From contig JAVYIG010000871.1 of NCBI GenBank assembly GCA_035222895.1, positions 366,517-430,516 on the forward strand: DNA of 64,000 bases, written 5' to 3'. The stretch comes from Strongylocentrotus droebachiensis (Eukaryota > Echinodermata > Echinoidea > Camarodonta > Strongylocentrotidae). Positions within the stretch are counted from its first letter, which is position 1; every line of letters begins with the position of its first letter. Shown one piece after another: positions 1 through 10,749 of the stretch. The position numbers and the translations under genes are program-made. The notes under the pieces were generated by a model. The model had not been told where the DNA came from and ran no database searches. It worked only from the letters and a program-made list of their open reading frames with translations.

Positions 1-354
1 TGTCTACCTGAGGAACTGTATATTTTGTCCGCTCTCATTGTCAGTCATGTTCATAGTGATAGTTAAGTTACACACAGCCTCATCAACTCGAGTGCGGATA
101 TCGTAAAATGAACGCATGCATCATTTGTATAATAATCAGAAGATTCAGCCCACGAATCCAGTCATAAAAATTATCGTTTAAAACCATATGAATAATTATG
201 CGTACCAATTTTTCACTAGCTGCAGTCAAAACTCTTCTGAATCCAAGATATAAGATGGCGACGCCGCGTCGTCGATCGGGAATTCAAATATGGCTCGAGA
301 ATGCGCATTTTGGATGACGTCACGAAAGCATACGCGCGCATGCATACAGCCTCA
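1..354. other. No gene seen; contains a CRE palindrome
   Basis: No plausible coding region or family similarity was recognised. The stretch has a perfect CRE-type palindrome (315-322) and an AAGATGGCGACG segment near 251 that resembles a YY1 site. It could be regulatory DNA, but no transcript is evident. Confidence 0.4.
315..322. promoter_or_regulatory. CRE-like palindrome TGACGTCA
   Basis: A perfect 8-bp match to the CREB/ATF consensus TGACGTCA. It lies about 40 bp before a cluster of AP-1-like TGASTCA motifs. An 8-mer occurs by chance about once per 65 kb, so function is unproven. Confidence 0.3.
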
Positions 355-580
355 CTTTCAAGTTGACTCACTTTTTTCTTCTAAAATGCTCTTATGTCGA
401 TCTTGACTCATTTTTTACGACCATGTGAGTCAGTCGAAGCATTTTGCAAATGCGTCAGCTCATGATTGACACACTGGTGAAATATAAATGAGTCAATAGA
501 GACTCATTGGTTGTTACTAATGAGTCAATTTACACCTGACTCACGAAAATTATGCTTAAATGTGTCAAATGACTCACTTT
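355..580. repeat. Cluster of TGACTCA/TGAGTCA motifs
   Basis: About eight copies of TGASTCA or one-mismatch variants occur in both orientations within ~225 bp, near positions 363, 402, 426, 489, 501, 520, 536 and 569. The right side ends in a CACTTTTTGTTGTGGGTG segment loosely like the A-rich ends of other motif-array elements in the window. Clean terminal inverted repeats were not found, so this may be a truncated element. TGASTCA is also the AP-1/bZIP consensus. Confidence 0.5.
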
Positions 581-738
581 TTGTTGTGGGTGCATGTGTC
601 TTCTTTTTTTTTAGCGCAAGGTGATAGGGTGTCGATTGTACCTGTGGTATTTAACGCAGGTTTTTTTCTCCAAGCATTTTGTTTCTTCTTTGTCCTTTTT
701 ATCTTTACTTTAGGTTTCTTCTGATTCGTCGCTTTTTT

Positions 739-1010
739 GTTCTCTCTCTCTCTCTCTCCCTCTCTCTCCCTCCCTCTCTCTCTCTGTCTCCTTTTCTTCT
801 CTTCTCTCTTTCTTTCGCTCACCTGCTAGTTTTTCGTCTCACTGTATTCCCCTCTTTGTCATGTGTCTGTTTCCCGTTCCCTGGTTCATTTTTTTTTAAT
901 ATAATTGTCATATTTCTCTCTCTCTCTCTCTCTTTCTCCCTTCCTCTCTCTCTCTCTATCTATCTCTCCCTCTTCTCTTCTCTTCTCTCCTTACTCTTGT
1001 CCCTTGTGTA
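739..1010. repeat. CT-rich microsatellite tract
   Basis: Long interrupted (CT)n runs, broken only by TTTCTTC and a short AT-rich piece. Open frames across it encode only Ser/Leu/Phe repeats or Arg/Glu on the other strand and are not genes. Confidence 0.9.
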
Positions 1011-1100
1011 TCTAACCTAAGCCTCTTCTCTACATTTACCAGTCATGCTACCGGTGTCTCTCATCCTTCTTCCCTCTTTTTCTCTCTTGTTCTCTCCACA

Positions 1101-1191
1101 CCCCCCCCCCCTACACACACACACACACGCACCCACACGCTCACACACACACATACGCACTCACACCCCACACACACTCTCTCTCTATCTC
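1101..1191. repeat. C11 tract followed by CA/CT microsatellite
   Basis: A run of 11 C is followed by interrupted (CA)n and then (CT)n. This is simple sequence with no coding potential. Confidence 0.9.
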
Positions 1192-1702
1192 ATGTCACTT
1201 TATTCTTTCCATAATCTCTGTATTCTTCGCACGCACTCGGAGCATTGCTCGGATGCGGCGACCCAGAAACGAATCGAAAGAAGGTAATTCTTACCAGCTA
1301 TTTCTCGCACGGCAAGACTAGGAGACAGCGCCAATTATTGATCGACGTTTAAGCCGGAGGTGCCGGGGTTAAGATCAGCAAAGAGGGGGGTCTATGCCAG
1401 ATAGCCTAACGGAAAGTCATGCCTCGGGAAACGCTCTCTATGTATTTGTTAAGATATCAGGTCCATGGAGGGAACATCTATCCTCCATTCCAGCTAACTC
1501 TAGTCCGTTGTCTGTTCTATGTGGTTTGATTTGCAATTCCTTGTTAGTTTCCCTCTTACACTTTAGTGCACTCAGTCCAAACAATCTCAAGTGAACGGAT
1601 TGGTCTTTAATGTATTGACACAGTGACGGTCTCATAATTTGTTTCTGATACCTCGTAAACATTTGAACATTTTGTATTCATGGCAATGTGAATGTATTTG
1701 GT
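1192..1702. other. No feature recognised
   Basis: Unique-looking sequence between a microsatellite and the telomere-repeat cassette. Short open frames on both strands show no motif I recognise. Confidence 0.4.
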
Positions 1703-1863
1703 CGACCGGGACGCTAATTTTTTTTCCGTACTCGAGAGAGCAAAAATCCCATAGGGTTAGGGTTAGGGTTAGGGTTAGGGTTAGGGTTAGGGTTAGGGTT
1801 AGGGTTAGGGTTAGGGTTAGTATTTGCCCTCTCGAGTACGGAAAAAAAATTCGCGACCGGGAC
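1703..1863. mobile_element. Telomere-repeat cassette with inverted repeats and direct-repeat flanks
   Basis: Eleven GGGTTA units (1754-1820) lie between 29-bp inverted repeats at 1716-1744 and 1823-1851 that differ at one position. Outside these is an identical 10-bp direct repeat CGACCGGGAC at 1703-1712 and 1854-1863. The arrangement resembles a small transposon with a target-site duplication, or a telomeric segment captured during break repair. Open frames here only encode alternating Arg-Val or Asn-Pro from the hexamer. Confidence 0.75.
1754..1820 (+). repeat. Interstitial telomeric repeat (GGGTTA)11
   Basis: Sixty-seven bases of perfect GGGTTA hexamers, equivalent to TTAGGG, the telomere repeat of vertebrates and most deuterostomes. 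The lack of decay suggests a recent origin or ongoing homogenisation. Confidence 0.95.
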
Positions 1864-3365
1864 AGATATTATTCTGGAAGTCATAGAGGGCGACCGTCCT
1901 TCATTCTGTTTTGCCATGTTTTTATTTATTTTTTAAAATAAATTTTATCTACCGGCCCCCGATCGCAAATCGCCTCCGCAGGGACAGGTTCATCGAACCT
2001 ACCGAAAAACACAAAAACAAAACAAACATGCCAAAAATCATCGATGCTCAGTCTGCTGTTCGCCCCCACTATAATCAATCATTCTGGCAGATTTATCTCG
2101 TGTTTCTCTGTCTACGCATAAATGATGAATTATAATATCAACCTTCCAATTTGTCCTATTCAATAACACCTTCCTCCAAATGTTGTTGATGCCATTATTT
2201 TTTTTAATAAATACTCACAGGAACGGCAAGCGAAAAACGGAGGTAGAACATTCAAGGTTATTTAGTTGTTTGTTTGTACGATGCCATTAACTTCGTATTA
2301 CGTATATCCCTATAGCGGCATCGTGGATAAGATTACCAGTGGCGCTTTTAAAACGATCCAATACTAATCTTAAACCCTAACAGATTTAAACCTTCCATTT
2401 CCGCTGATCCGGGGTTAACTGCAGACAGATCAATGTCATAGACGATGAACTCTCGAGACATTTGTCTAGCTTTGGTGGAATGTGTACCAATCCGATTTTA
2501 AAGCTGCTAGTAGAATATCCAGTTTCGCCTATCAAAGCGTGCATTTTAAAAGAGCTGTTTGCATTGCGATGCATGTGTTTTTCGTGGTGTTCATGCCCGG
2601 TGCACGACTCTTTTTGCACTTGTGCGGGATGTACCACGGAGGTTCTACGACACATGCTCCGCTTATGCAACAATTGCTCTGCGGTAAATTTTCTATAGTA
2701 ACTGAATCTGAAAGACCATATCCGAACAGAAAAATGAAATGGATGAATGATATATCAACGGAAAGCTTATAAGCCATATATTACAATGATATCAATTATA
2801 TGCCATGTTTGTGTCTGTCAGAGAAGTACCAGCTCTCCGAAAACTCAAAATTCAAAGCTTTTAAAATGGGAAGTTGTAGACCAAACCAAACCATTTGTCC
2901 AGACCTAAGCTAAAACCCACTTGCAACCTTAATCCTAACCCAAATCAAATAAAACCCTGGGCAAAATAATGTGGCCGGAGCAAGTGGAAAGCGTAAAGGG
3001 GAAAAGGGGATATCAGTTGGGACGTGTACATCTATGGCCGGAAAGACGTGGACGGTGCCGTTGAAACGGGGACATAGAAATTATTCTAAAATGTCTGGTT
3101 TTGTAGGTTATTTGGGGGTTATAAAACTGGGGCAGCTAGGCCAAGCTTCCCTTTTAACGGGTTCAATTTTTCGGTTAAGCCTTAGGGGTTATGTTTCTCA
3201 AATGGACGAATGTCCAGCAACCCTAATCCCAACGGTACACTAAACTCGATATTAAGATACAAACTCGTGGTAAATTACGTTACAAAAACAGAGCTATGAT
3301 ATTGAAAATGAGAGAACGAAGAAAAACAGATAAACAGATAGAAATAAAGAGAGAGGGGAAGGTAA
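1864..3365. other. No gene recognised
   Basis: About 1.5 kb without a recognisable gene or repeat unit. Open frames of 78-96 codons overlap on both strands at 2386-2777, and one of 90 codons lies at 2971-3243, with no known motif. Short CTAA-rich pieces such as AACCCTAA near 2373 are not telomeric arrays. Confidence 0.4.
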
Positions 3366-3462
3366 CCAGCGAGAGAAAGAGAGAGAGAGGGAGAGAGAGA
3401 GAGAAAAAAAAAGGTGTGTGTGTGTGTGTGAGACAGAGAGAGAGAGAGAGAGACTCAGACAG
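3366..3462. repeat. GA/GT microsatellite
   Basis: Interrupted (GA)n with an inner (GT)8-like run at about 3416-3430. Minus-strand open frames over it are Leu/Ser low complexity. Confidence 0.9.
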
Positions 3463-3639
3463 ACAGAGGTGACAAAGGGAAAGAATGTAGGACACACATA
3501 GATAGAAAAATGCATCTGCGGGGAGGGGGATATAGAAAAAACGGGATTGAACAAATTAGAGAAGTAAAGAGATAGAGAAAGAGTTACTGGAACACAAAGG
3601 AATGCAAAGAGAAAGATAGTCAGACAGACTCTGACCATT

Positions 3640-4551
3640 CTGCTATCAAGCTTGGTTTCTTCCTAGATCCATTCAGGTCAATCCACAGCCCAGTCCTGTA
3701 ATCCATCCATCCATCTTAAAATATCTTTCAAAATCCACTCCATATCCCATCATGATGCGACAAACATGATCCTCCAAAAAAACGTTTCATAATTTCAAAG
3801 GTGAACCATAATATTGATACAAAGTTTATTTTTGGCGTCTATTTTTGTTTAAGAAGGGCTTTTCGTATTTATCGATACGTCAAACTCAATATGAAAATTC
3901 TATTCGGACGTAATGGGCGTCCGGGGATTGATTGGTCATCCGATCGGAAATCGAGCTCAATTGCATATTCGAACCAAGAGAGCCGTAAATCTATCTCTTT
4001 CGGATTGAAAACAACAGGGGTAAGAAAATAAGTGCCCGAATGCTTGCGGTTCTCAATATTGTTTATTTTCTCATGCAGTTCATCAATATGCCTTTTAATA
4101 TTGCTTTCATCATCATTCTATTCTGGTGCGCTAAGCATTCTGTGGACTGTGTCGTGTATGGTACAGAGACTTATTATGGCTTATTGACTATACGCTCGCC
4201 AGTAAAGATAGTCAAATGGCCCTGAAATTCTTGAATTCATTCCTTATTTTTAAAAAGAGTATACAGCTAACGTGGCGCCTGAGCTGCGTGGCGCCAAACT
4301 TTGCCTAGATTTGTTGGCATTATGCCACATTTTCTGTTTTTTTCTCTCTTACTTATTTTTCTCTTTGCAAAAGCATGAATCCGCTACTGCTAGATGTAGG
4401 ATTCAAACTTGAACTTTGTTAAGTTTGAAAAACACTTCCGGGAAAATTCTACGTGATTTCGAAGGTGCGATGTGTAGGTCCACCCGTCCCCACTCTTAGA
4501 TTCGACCATCATATCGGATCTCGAGATCGTTAACCGTTTCTTACATACCTT
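3640..4551. other. No feature recognised
   Basis: About 0.9 kb of unique-looking AT-rich sequence. Two open frames (3801-4031, 4040-4225) have no recognisable domain. Confidence 0.4.
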
Positions 4552-4683
4552 GGCAGAGTTTCACAAAACTGTCATAAGTACGAGTTCACCAACATCCCAT
4601 TGAAACGCGTGTTAAACTAAATAAACGCATTTCAATAGGATGTCGGTGAACTTGTTCTTATGACGGTTCCGTGAGACTCTGCC
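4552..4683. mobile_element. Palindromic MITE, about 132 bp
   Basis: The two halves are inverted copies of each other with a few mismatches. The left arm starts GGCAGAGTTTCAC (4552) and the right arm ends GTGAGACTCTGCC (4683), with about 60 bp per arm and only ~11 bp between. Fold-back structure without coding capacity is typical of MITEs. The superfamily is not assignable from sequence alone. Confidence 0.75.
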
Positions 4684-4799
4684 CATGTCCCGTTAAGTCT
4701 GTCACCACACATGTCCATCCACTTCATGTTATTCGATTAGAATAGCTCTACTTTCTGTCTCCTGCCCGGAGATATGTTTACACGAGCCGCTATGGAAGA

Positions 4800-5541
4800 G
4801 TAAACTAACAAAGCATTCGATGTCATGACAATTTCGCGCCAAATGTGTCGTCTGTGTAGATAAGTCGAGTTTAGTCTTATGACACAGAGCTGTTACAAGT
4901 ATGTGCTAAAAGAATTGTTGTTCGCCTTTGTGTTTGTTCTTTGTAAAGGCGACCGCCAGGAGCTGTCGGGAATAAAATGAGGTTTTCACTCTTTCTGTTC
5001 TTTACTTTTACATTCTTTTTCCCTTTTTATAACTTTACTTGTTTGTGAGGTCGACGTGATTGATGGATTATTTCGAAAGCATTTAATGAGGAGCAAAACA
5101 GGACATTGACAACCGGTATTGTCCGATTTTCATGGAACCTCACGTTTTTTTCATGAAGAGATCCGCAAGGAAAATATCCATGCTTTGTTGGAAAACATTT
5201 TAGAAAATGATTTCATGGAAAATGTTTATTACTAGAAGAATGCTTCGAAAGGGTAGTCAGATGTTCCCAGGAGTCAGAAAGTATTCGTGTGGGTAAGAGA
5301 ATCTAGATTGATCAGATGAAAGACATGCTGTCAAAAAGGCAGGGGGGTAAATAGATGAATAAACTAACAAAGCATTCGATGTCATGCCGACTTCAGGCCA
5401 AACGTGTCGTCTGTGTGGTGCCCACGTGCAGTTTGGTGTTATGACATGAAGCTGTTTCTTGAAGTTATGTGCTAAAATCAACCATGAACAGTGTTCGCTT
5501 GTGTGTTTGTTCCTAAACAGTGATTGCCATGAGGTGTCAGA
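4800..5541. repeat. Diverged direct repeat pair (4800-4970 and 5359-5541)
   Basis: Both copies begin TAAACTAACAAAGCATTCGA and share blocks such as GTGTCGTCTGTGT, TGTGCTAAAA and TGTGTTTGTTC in order. They are separated by about 390 bp of unrelated sequence. This is an old local duplication or two copies of one dispersed repeat. The 133-codon minus-strand frame over copy two has no recognisable product. Confidence 0.65.
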
Positions 5542-6795
5542 GGAGGGGTGACATTTTTTCGTGGGCGTAAAGAAGTTGTTGAAGTGACGGAAGGTTGGGG
5601 GAGGGGGACTTTCCAAATGTTTTTGTGCAGGTTTCAATCCTAAATTACCAAACGACACATCATCGTACCGGATAAGTGGTGTATCATAGAATTGGTGAAA
5701 ATTTTACTTCTTTGACTTGGTATGAATTAAATGAAGGATTCTTTTTTTCTTCAATTGAATATGTTTATTGTACTTGGACAAGGCACCTAACTGCCAACAC
5801 GGTCAACTACAAATACTCTATATATGAAAACTACTCCCTTAATTTTTAGGACTTAAACTTAAAATCCTTTGAGACTTAAGAATACTTAATAAAATATACG
5901 ATTAAAAGTTTAAACGAAATTGACTTCAACAAATAATGTCATCTTTGAAGACATAAAATTCCTCACCAATCGGATTGTTCGTAGAATAAATCTTATTGGA
6001 GTTAAAGATTAAATCCATTAGACTAGAGTTGCTAATGTTTTGGGATGATTTAGAATTGTTTATTTTCCAAAAGTTTTGTCACAGGTTTAAAACTCTCTTG
6101 AATTTAAAAAAAAGTAAATCCTTTGGAATTAAACACATAAATCTTAGGAAATAAGATATTATACCCCGGACATCCACCTTATCGGCATCAACATACTTTA
6201 TGAGAAATCTTGTAGAATAAAGGTAGTTCTAACGTAGCGGGGGATGGAGTGATCTCAACCTGGGGATAATCTTCTTAAGATAATATGAAATAGCCGCCCC
6301 CTCCCAGCTTCGATGAAATTAAAAAAAGAAGCAGAGTGGGAGAGGGGAAACCCCCAGGTCAACTGTGCGTACATTAATTTATCTTTTTTTGTCTACCTTA
6401 GATATGAAACTCTCATATCTGAAATGCTGTATATTTCCCCAAAAAGTCACATATCTTGTGCCGAAACAAACGTTATGAACCACAATATATTAATTAAAGG
6501 GCTGTATTAGAAATATAGAGTCGAAATATAATTCCGTAACCCGTACATTATAATGCAATAATGCGCTATCTACCTTCGATGTCGAACAATCGACGATCGA
6601 GAAAGGGTTGGGTGACAAAGGAGGGTGGGGGTGGGGTGATCTAAATTCAAAACGAAATCAAGTCATATTTATATAGTAGGACAAAATCCAGCTCTATGAT
6701 GGACTTTGATGAACTACTGCTATCTACGGTAGATGTAAAAGTATTGGAAATTATTTAAAAAACATTATAGTTGATCTGGGGTTACATTCTGAGGG
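5542..6795. other. No gene recognised
   Basis: AT-rich sequence with no motif-bearing open frame. Pieces resembling the ~140-bp tandem unit that follows (TCGATGTCGAAC, CTATCTACGGTAGATGT) occur near 6580 and 6720. Confidence 0.4.
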
Positions 6796-6799
6796 CTAA

Positions 6800-7062
6800 A
6801 AATGTATAGAACTAAGGAAAATATGAAAAGCAAGCTAAGAGAGACAAATATTTTTTTTTAAGTTGATAATAATTTTTCAATTGAATTAATATTTCGCTTT
6901 CTTCGGTAGATGTCGAACTATTCTCTGCTTTGTCGTCCAAATGTATAGAATTAAGGAAAACATGAATGTTGAACTTAGAGAGACAGATTTTAAAGTTTAT
7001 TTTAATATTTTAATTAAATCAATATTTGTTATCTTTGGTAGATGTCGAACTATTCTTTGCTT
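6800..7062 (+). repeat. Two-copy tandem repeat, ~140-bp unit
   Basis: Copies at about 6800-6933 and 6940-7062 share AATGTATAGAA, AAGGAAAA, GAGAGACA and GTAGATGTCGAACTATTCT in the same order. Divergence is moderate. Confidence 0.7.
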
Positions 7063-7295
7063 ACGTATTAACAGAAGGGCAATGTGTAGACTTGTGGTAC
7101 CTTAGTGGACCAGAAGTATATTTTTGATCTGAATGGAAATGTGGAAATAGCATGACTGCATGCAGTATCGCAAGTGATGTCAGTGGTATATTGGAACTAT
7201 TATTCCTATAATCAGCAGAAGATAATTATGAATCTATTGGGAAGACCTTGTATACAAATGGGTATGTTAATCGAGGTCTGTATCTTTTGCGGGCC

Positions 7296-7972
7296 ATTGT
7301 CGTTTCTCGATTTTGTTTTGTTTTGTTTCGTGTCCTTCCGATCCAACCCAAATATAAAAGCTATCTAGACTGATTCCGGAAAAAATATTGATGTAGTCAA
7401 AAGCTTAATGATGATGCCATTGTTCACATTGTTTTTCTTTTAAAATGATAATTCGAATTCGATGTTATGGTACGGCAAGACATTAGTGATGAAAATCATT
7501 GTGAAAAATTGCATCGTCAGTCCACTTTTTGTTTGCATTCATGCTCATAATAGATTTCATTTCCTGCAATATTCAATCATTTTTCCTAGATTATGTTTCC
7601 CATTGTCATTTTCTCGATTTTGTTTTGTTTTGTTTCGTGTTCTTCCGATCCAAGTCAAATATAAAAAGCTATCTCGACTGATTCCCGATCCAAGTCAAAT
7701 ACAAGAAGGTATCTCGACTGATTCCGGAGAAAATATTGATGTAGTCAAAAGCTTAACGATGGTGCCATTGTTCACATTGTTTTCCATTAATAATGACTCA
7801 AATTGGATGTTTTGTTCGTAGTACCCTACGGCAAGACATTAATGATGAGAATAATTGTGAACAATTGCATCGTTATCCAACATTTTGTTTGCGTTCATGC
7901 GTATATAGAATTCATATCCGGCTAAAATTGTCATTTGCTCGATTTTATTTTGTTTTGTTTCGTCTCCTTCCG
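7296..7972 (+). repeat. Tandem repeat, ~305-325-bp unit, about 2.1 copies
   Basis: Units begin at about 7296, 7601 and 7926 with CATTGTC followed by CTCGATTTTGTTTTG. The second unit has an internal duplication of about 40 bp around GATCCAAGTCAAATA. Open frames of 64, 119 and 77 codons on the plus strand are the same repeat translated three times, not genes. Confidence 0.75.
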
Positions 7973-8029
7973 ATTCTCAAAAAGTTAGCAATGGTTTTGA
8001 CAAAATATTTAAAGATACGATTTTGATTT

Positions 8030-8937
8030 GATTTGTGATTTTTATTTTATATATTTTTCCACTCAAAAATCCACCAATTAAAATGACAAATATAAACCAT
8101 ACAGTATTACAATATATGAGAACAAGTGAATTTTACAAGTAATGAAATACTGATAAGTATGTACGTAATAAGATAAGTTTACAGAGTGCATTTATGTTTG
8201 AGAATGAGACAAATTACTTTATGTTGCTTGATTTAACTGACAGGGGGAAAAAGGGAATCTCAGAAAAGCTAGGCTTGTTGAGCGAGATTCCCAGTATAAA
8301 TTAAGTACTAGACCACCGTCAGCGTGCTTAAAATCCTGCACATGTCTGCTCCCAGAGAGACCAAAGACGCGCTGAATTAAGCTGTTATCAAATCCATTGT
8401 AAAACCATAAGACTATCCTCAAGATTCAAGACCACAGTTTCCTATTATATTAAACCACTGCCCTACATAAAATAAACGTGTATCTACTGTCACATCAGTT
8501 ATATCGCATTAAAAATAATACATTTCTGAACCAATTTATACGGCATCCTTTTTTTTTTGCGTATGGAACAACTATAATATAAAATTATAATATTTATATG
8601 CACTTCCATTTAGCGTATTGGAAATTGCCACCCTCGCTTTACATCCATTATCCTCATCATCAAATCTCTATCTAAATCTCTAAATACTATCCTATATTTA
8701 AATATTCCTATGCATGCCAGTAAGCCTTCCAACAAGATAAATGCGATGTAGGCCTGGCAAAGGCCTAGCGCGCTTATAAAAATGAATAAATAATGTTCCC
8801 CCTTAACGCCTGTCAGTCTCCAAAAGAAAGCATATTTCTTAACGATGGTGTTCCCCCAGAGTCGCCCCCTCTATCGCCTGACAGTCATCTCCGTGATCTA
8901 CCAGACACCCTGAACGTTAATCATGGGAGAACATTAA
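8030..8937. other. No gene recognised
   Basis: AT-rich sequence without recognisable motifs. The repeated Asp/Pro-rich text in the frame at 8793-8975 extends into the tandem repeat that follows. Confidence 0.4.
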
Positions 8938-9445
8938 CCCGTTCTTTGCTGTTAGTGGACTCGCGAGGCCAATAACCATTTCGATTGACATAAATTCATT
9001 AAGGGGACGGTTGGCTCTTACAAAGGCGACAATAATCACTCTTGTTTTTTTAAACATGCAAAAGCAATCACGTTAATATTACGTAACAGTCCTCATCAAA
9101 TTGGTCGAAAATTATTTTTTAAAGAGGTGATAGATGAAGCTTTTATTGTTACAGTTGTGTTTTCTCAATGAAATATATTTCTCTATAATTGCTGTCATAT
9201 TTAATAATCATTTTTAAACTTAACCCGGCTTTGCTGTTATTAGACTCGCGAGGCCAATAAATATTTCGACGGACATAAATTCATTAAGGGGAAGATTGGC
9301 TCTGGAAGAAAGCACTGTTATATTACGTAACAGTGGTCATCAAATTGTTCGCACTTTTCAAGAGGTGATGAATCGAGCTATAATTAACATGTTACAATGG
9401 TGGTGCTCCATGAAATAGATTGCTCTAGAATTACTGCAATTTTTT
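8938..9445 (+). repeat. Two-copy tandem repeat, ~286-bp unit
   Basis: Units at 8938-9223 and 9224-9445 share GACTCGCGAGGCCAATAA, ACATAAATTCATTAAGGGGA and ATATTACGTAACAGT in order. The second copy is shorter by internal deletion. Confidence 0.75.
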
Positions 9446-9449
9446 TCAA

Positions 9450-10359
9450 TTTGGACTTGAATTAATTTACAACTGCAGACCTTCTTTCATAATGACATTT
9501 TGATGGCACATATTTCTCTAGTCCCATGAATCCACATCTGTGTCCAGTGTTTTCCATTGTTGTTTGTAATTTTCTGCAAGACGTATTCAAAGTATAATAC
9601 ATTTTATAATGATAATAATAATAATAGTAATGGTTTTTATTCAATAATCATCATCGCAGCTCGAGAGCTGAATTACAAATGATTTTACAACAAAAAGTGC
9701 ATGAACTTATCTAATTACAAACGGCGTAAAAAATGGACAAAATATTTCCTCATTATAAAATGGTAGGATTATTACGTAAGAACAGGAAATTGTTTTCATC
9801 ATAAACTAGCCTTGAAAGAGAAGTAGAAAAGGAGAAATTGAGTTCTTACATAATAATGAAGTTTATATAATCAGAGTAATCGAATAATCGAGGAGGTAAC
9901 TTATTATGTATTGAAAGTGTGACGGTAACAAATTGAAATCATAATACCGAACGTAAGCAAAGGAGCGTCAAAGGTGACCATTAGATTGTAACGCTTTGAG
10001 TGATGTTTGAATGATATTTCCCGAAACCTCGCAATACATGAATACCATGGCATCAACTTTCGGGAAATAAAGTCAAATACCCTTGCTAAATCAGAGGTTT
10101 ATTACGTAACCATGGTAGCACGTCGTTATTATTTCCCAGCATATCAAAAGGTCTTGGATAATGCGATAGAAATTTCCTATTAAAGGTTAGAAAATCTTTG
10201 CTATTGTGTTCTCGACATTAACACTACACAAGCATGACAACTCAGCTATTCACAATAGCTTCTAGACAGTTTCTATCATTACGACATTGCATGACGAGTA
10301 ACCGACGTTATTCCAATTTGACGTACCGCTTATCACAAAGTTCCCCGGCATAAGAAGAG
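9450..10359. other. No gene recognised; ATT-rich tract at 9600-9630
   Basis: No coding motif. The minus strand around 9640-9600 reads AATAAAAACC followed by ATTATTATTATT, similar to retroelement 3' tails. A small inverted repeat TATTTCCCGAAA / TTTCGGGAAATA lies at 10015-10026 and 10058-10069. Confidence 0.4.
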
Positions 10360-10745
10360 TTAAAGATAAAGTTGAGTTCTGGTCATGCGATTGCTTTGTG
10401 AAAGAAACGTTGTTGAATCGATCAGAAAAGGTTGATCATCTAGCATATAAGTATTGGTGTGTACTGCAAGGTTCTGGAATCATCAAAATGATAAGAAATT
10501 TGGCCCAATCTTTGTAAGCACTGTACACATAAAGATGTAAATAGGATTACACGAACTTGTGGCATAAATATCCGACCCAATTTTAATGTGTTACATGCCA
10601 TCATTGTTCCAAATATTAAGGCATTTAATGAGCCATGCATTTCAGGGAACATTTTGTTATCTGAGTTCTTTCACACTTGCATAATACAATGATAACGCTC
10701 ACAAATTTGTGTTCACCTCTTCCGAGAACTTAACCTTCTCTTTAA
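10360..10745. mobile_element. 386-bp MITE, copy 1
   Basis: Starts TTAAAGATAAAGTTGAGTTCT and ends with the diverged inverted form AGAACTTAACCTTCTCTTTAA. A second copy of exactly the same length is at 39014-39399, and the first ~190 bp of the two align clearly. Both begin and end with TTAA, which may be the target site or part of the palindrome. No coding capacity; the 70-codon minus-strand frame inside is not supported. Confidence 0.75.
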
Positions 10746-10749
10746 GATA

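Noticed and set aside
679..1287. Open frames of 80-113 codons over CT/CA tracts
   Set aside because: They translate microsatellite sequence into Ser/Leu/His/Thr repeats with no domain.
1639..1941. 100-codon plus frame and 67-codon minus frame with Arg-Val and Asn-Pro repeats
   Set aside because: They are hexamer readings of the GGGTTA array.
5257..5658. 133-codon minus-strand frame
   Set aside because: Lies over a duplicated non-coding repeat whose other copy does not keep the frame.
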